Source: a bacterium (GTDB taxonomy: Bacteria; JAMORN01). From it: a stretch of 7,058 bases of DNA. Below are positions 5,730 through 7,058 of the stretch, in pieces. The stretch lies in assembly GCA_027063545.1 (NCBI GenBank), contig JAMORN010000013.1, positions 1 to 7,058 of the forward strand. The letters run 5' to 3'. How positions within the stretch are numbered: position 1 is the first letter of the stretch; each line of letters opens with the position of its first letter. The notes below the pieces were generated by a model. That model did not search any database. It was not told the DNA's origin and saw nothing but the letters and a program-made list of their open reading frames with translations. Position numbers and translations under genes: made by a program.

Positions 5730-7004
5730 ATGAGTTTAAACCAAACCCCAAAGGCGAATCGTCTTCATATAGTACTTCTTGGAAGAACAAATGTAGGTAA
5801 ATCCTCATTTTTAAATTTTATTTCTGGCCAGAATTACGCTATTGTCTCAAATATAGCTGGAACAACAACAGATTTAGTTTATAAAACAATGGAGTTTTTA
5901 CCAATAGGGCCTGTTGTTTGGATAGATACTGCAGGACTTGATGATGAGAGTATATTAGGAGAGTTAAGAAAGAAAAAGACACAAGAAGCAATAAATAGGG
6001 CAGATGTAGGAGTTTTAATCACAGAGGCAGGCAATTGGACTGAGTTTGATCAAAACATATTTGATTTACTTCAGGAGAAAAAACTTCCATTTATAATAGT
6101 TGTAAATAAGATTGATTTATTTGAAGGGGATCCTAAGGAGTATGTTAGGGGGTTAAAAGATAAATTAAATTTTGATAATATTATTTATTTTTCTACAGAG
6201 TTAAAGGATAGAAGAGAGGAATTTTTAAATAATTTTAAAGAATATTTAGTAAAAATTGTTCCAAAGGAGTTTATATCTCAGCCTCCTTTAATTGGAGATT
6301 TAGTTCCAGCAGGTGGGCTTGCTGTTTTGGTTGTTCCTATAGATCTTCAGGCTCCAAAGGGACGTTTAATACTTCCTCAGGTTCAAACTATTAGAGATGC
6401 TTTGGATAATGATGCGTTTGTTATGGTTGTAAAGGAAAGGGAATTACCATTTGCTTTAAGTATTTTAAATAAAAAGCCTGATATAGTTATAACCGATTCT
6501 CAGGTTGTTTTAAAGGTATCTTCCGATGTACCTAAGGATGTTAAATTCACAACATTTTCTATTTTATTTTCTAGATTAAAAGGTGATTTAGTTGAGCAGG
6601 CAAGAGGAGCAGCATATATTGATGCATTAAAATCAGGAGATAAAGTTTTAATAGCAGAGGCTTGTACTCATCATGTTATGGAGGATGATATAGGAAGGGT
6701 AAAGATTCCAAGGTGGATAAGACAATATGTTGGCGGAGATATAGAGTTTGATGTTTATAGTGGATTTGATTATCCAGAAAATTTACAGGAATATAAACTT
6801 GTTATTCATTGTGGTGGTTGTATGTTAAATAGAAAGGAGATGCTTTATAGGCTTCATAAGGCCAAATCATATAATGTTCCTATAACAAATTATGGGGTAA
6901 CTATATCAAAGGTTCATGGGCTATTGGAGAGGACTCTTTCACCTTTTCCAGTAGCATTGATGGCTTATAAAAAGGAATTAAATAAAATAAGAAATGGAAA
7001 ATAA
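5730..7004 (+). CDS. hydF: [FeFe]-hydrogenase maturation GTPase HydF
   Basis: GTP-binding scaffold on which HydE and HydG products assemble the diiron subcluster before transfer to apo-[FeFe]-hydrogenase HydA, in the cytoplasm. The protein has 424 residues, about the family length. The amino-terminal Era-like GTPase domain (about 10-175) shows G1 GRTNVGKS (18-25), a G2 threonine in AGTTTD (43-48), G3 DTAG (66-69) and G4 NKID (126-129). A dimerisation region follows, then the Fe-S domain with the family motif C312-T-H314 and, 45 residues on, H360-C361-G-G-C364, which bind the [4Fe-4S] cluster. All ligands are present, so it should be functional. The ATG at 5730 is chosen because the following TPKANRLHI fits the normal HydF amino terminus, although no Shine-Dalgarno site precedes it. 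hydE, hydG and hydA are not in the window. It begins a new unit after the 116-base gap and overlaps the next gene by 11 bases. Confidence 0.97.
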   Translation: MSLNQTPKANRLHIVLLGRTNVGKSSFLNFISGQNYAIVSNIAGTTTDLVYKTMEFLPIGPVVWIDTAGLDDESILGELRKKKTQEAINRADVGVLITEAGNWTEFDQNIFDLLQEKKLPFIIVVNKIDLFEGDPKEYVRGLKDKLNFDNIIYFSTELKDRREEFLNNFKEYLVKIVPKEFISQPPLIGDLVPAGGLAVLVVPIDLQAPKGRLILPQVQTIRDALDNDAFVMVVKERELPFALSILNKKPDIVITDSQVVLKVSSDVPKDVKFTTFSILFSRLKGDLVEQARGAAYIDALKSGDKVLIAEACTHHVMEDDIGRVKIPRWIRQYVGGDIEFDVYSGFDYPENLQEYKLVIHCGGCMLNRKEMLYRLHKAKSYNVPITNYGVTISKVHGLLERTLSPFPVALMAYKKELNKIRNGK

Positions 7005-7058
7005 GATTAAAAAGATATATTGGGAACAATTAGGTTGTCCTAAAAATCAGGTTGATGG
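6994..7058 (+). CDS. Radical SAM methylthiotransferase, RimO/MiaB family (amino-terminal fragment cut by window end)
   Basis: Only 21 full codons are visible. They read MENKIKKIYWEQLGCPKNQ followed by VD and a partial Gly codon. The LGCPKNxVD signature is the start of the UPF0004 domain of methylthiotransferases, in which Cys15 would be the first ligand of the auxiliary [4Fe-4S] cluster. The LGCPKN form is closest to RimO (ribosomal protein S12 Asp methylthiolation); MiaB usually has GCQMN and MtaB GCKVN, so RimO is the better guess but is not secured from 21 residues. The ATG lies inside the end of hydF in another frame, overlapping by 11 bases, and an in-frame TAA at 6988 rules out an earlier start. 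No close Shine-Dalgarno site is seen, so translational coupling to hydF is likely. The gene is open at the window edge; nothing suggests it is broken. Confidence 0.8.
   Translation, partial: MENKIKKIYWEQLGCPKNQVD

Noticed and set aside
1-7058. CRISPR array, insertion sequence, tRNA or rRNA gene
   Set aside because: No spaced direct repeats, transposase-like protein, terminal inverted repeats or GC-rich cloverleaf segment were seen. The window is fully occupied by ordinary coding sequence.

Overview
The window is a very AT-rich stretch (roughly 28% G+C by eye) of bacterial chromosome. All genes lie on the + strand and are packed almost end to end. Codon use is typical of a low-GC anaerobe: AGA for arginine, ATA for isoleucine, and many Lys and Glu residues. 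The [FeFe]-hydrogenase maturase HydF points to an anaerobic, probably fermentative or hydrogen-metabolising bacterium. The response regulator fused to a PglZ phosphatase-like domain closely resembles PorX of Bacteroidetes. Together with a PorY-style kinase it suggests a member of, or relative of, the FCB assemblage, or a candidate phylum that shares this family. The lineage call is an inference and stays open.

Layout. Positions 1-5613 look like one transcription unit: seryl-tRNA synthetase (serS), a membrane sensor histidine kinase, a REC-PglZ response regulator (PorX-like), the tRNA t6A ATPase TsaE, an HDOD/HD-domain protein, and a 75-residue Myb/SANT-like putative DNA-binding protein. Intergenic gaps are 8, 1, 22, 1 and 3 bases. 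No terminator is visible between the genes. The only sizeable gap is 5614-5729. It holds a possible sigma70-type promoter, a small palindrome over its -10 box, and a run of A/T tracts. Beyond it lie hydF and, overlapping its end by 11 bases, the first 21 codons of a RimO/MiaB-type radical SAM methylthiotransferase cut by the window edge.

How the genes may fit together. SerS and TsaE serve translation (tRNA charging and t6A37 modification). Embedded with them is a signalling set: kinase, REC-PglZ effector, HD-type protein and a small putative DNA-binding protein. Two of these, the PglZ domain and the HDOD protein, keep the metal-binding residues expected of phosphoester-cleaving enzymes, so an output through nucleotide or oligonucleotide cleavage is possible but unproven. 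The second unit joins Fe-S/radical-SAM-related functions. The most interesting parts are the adjacent kinase/REC-PglZ pair inside a tRNA-gene operon, the complete HD ligand set in the HDOD protein, and the unusual leader of hydF.
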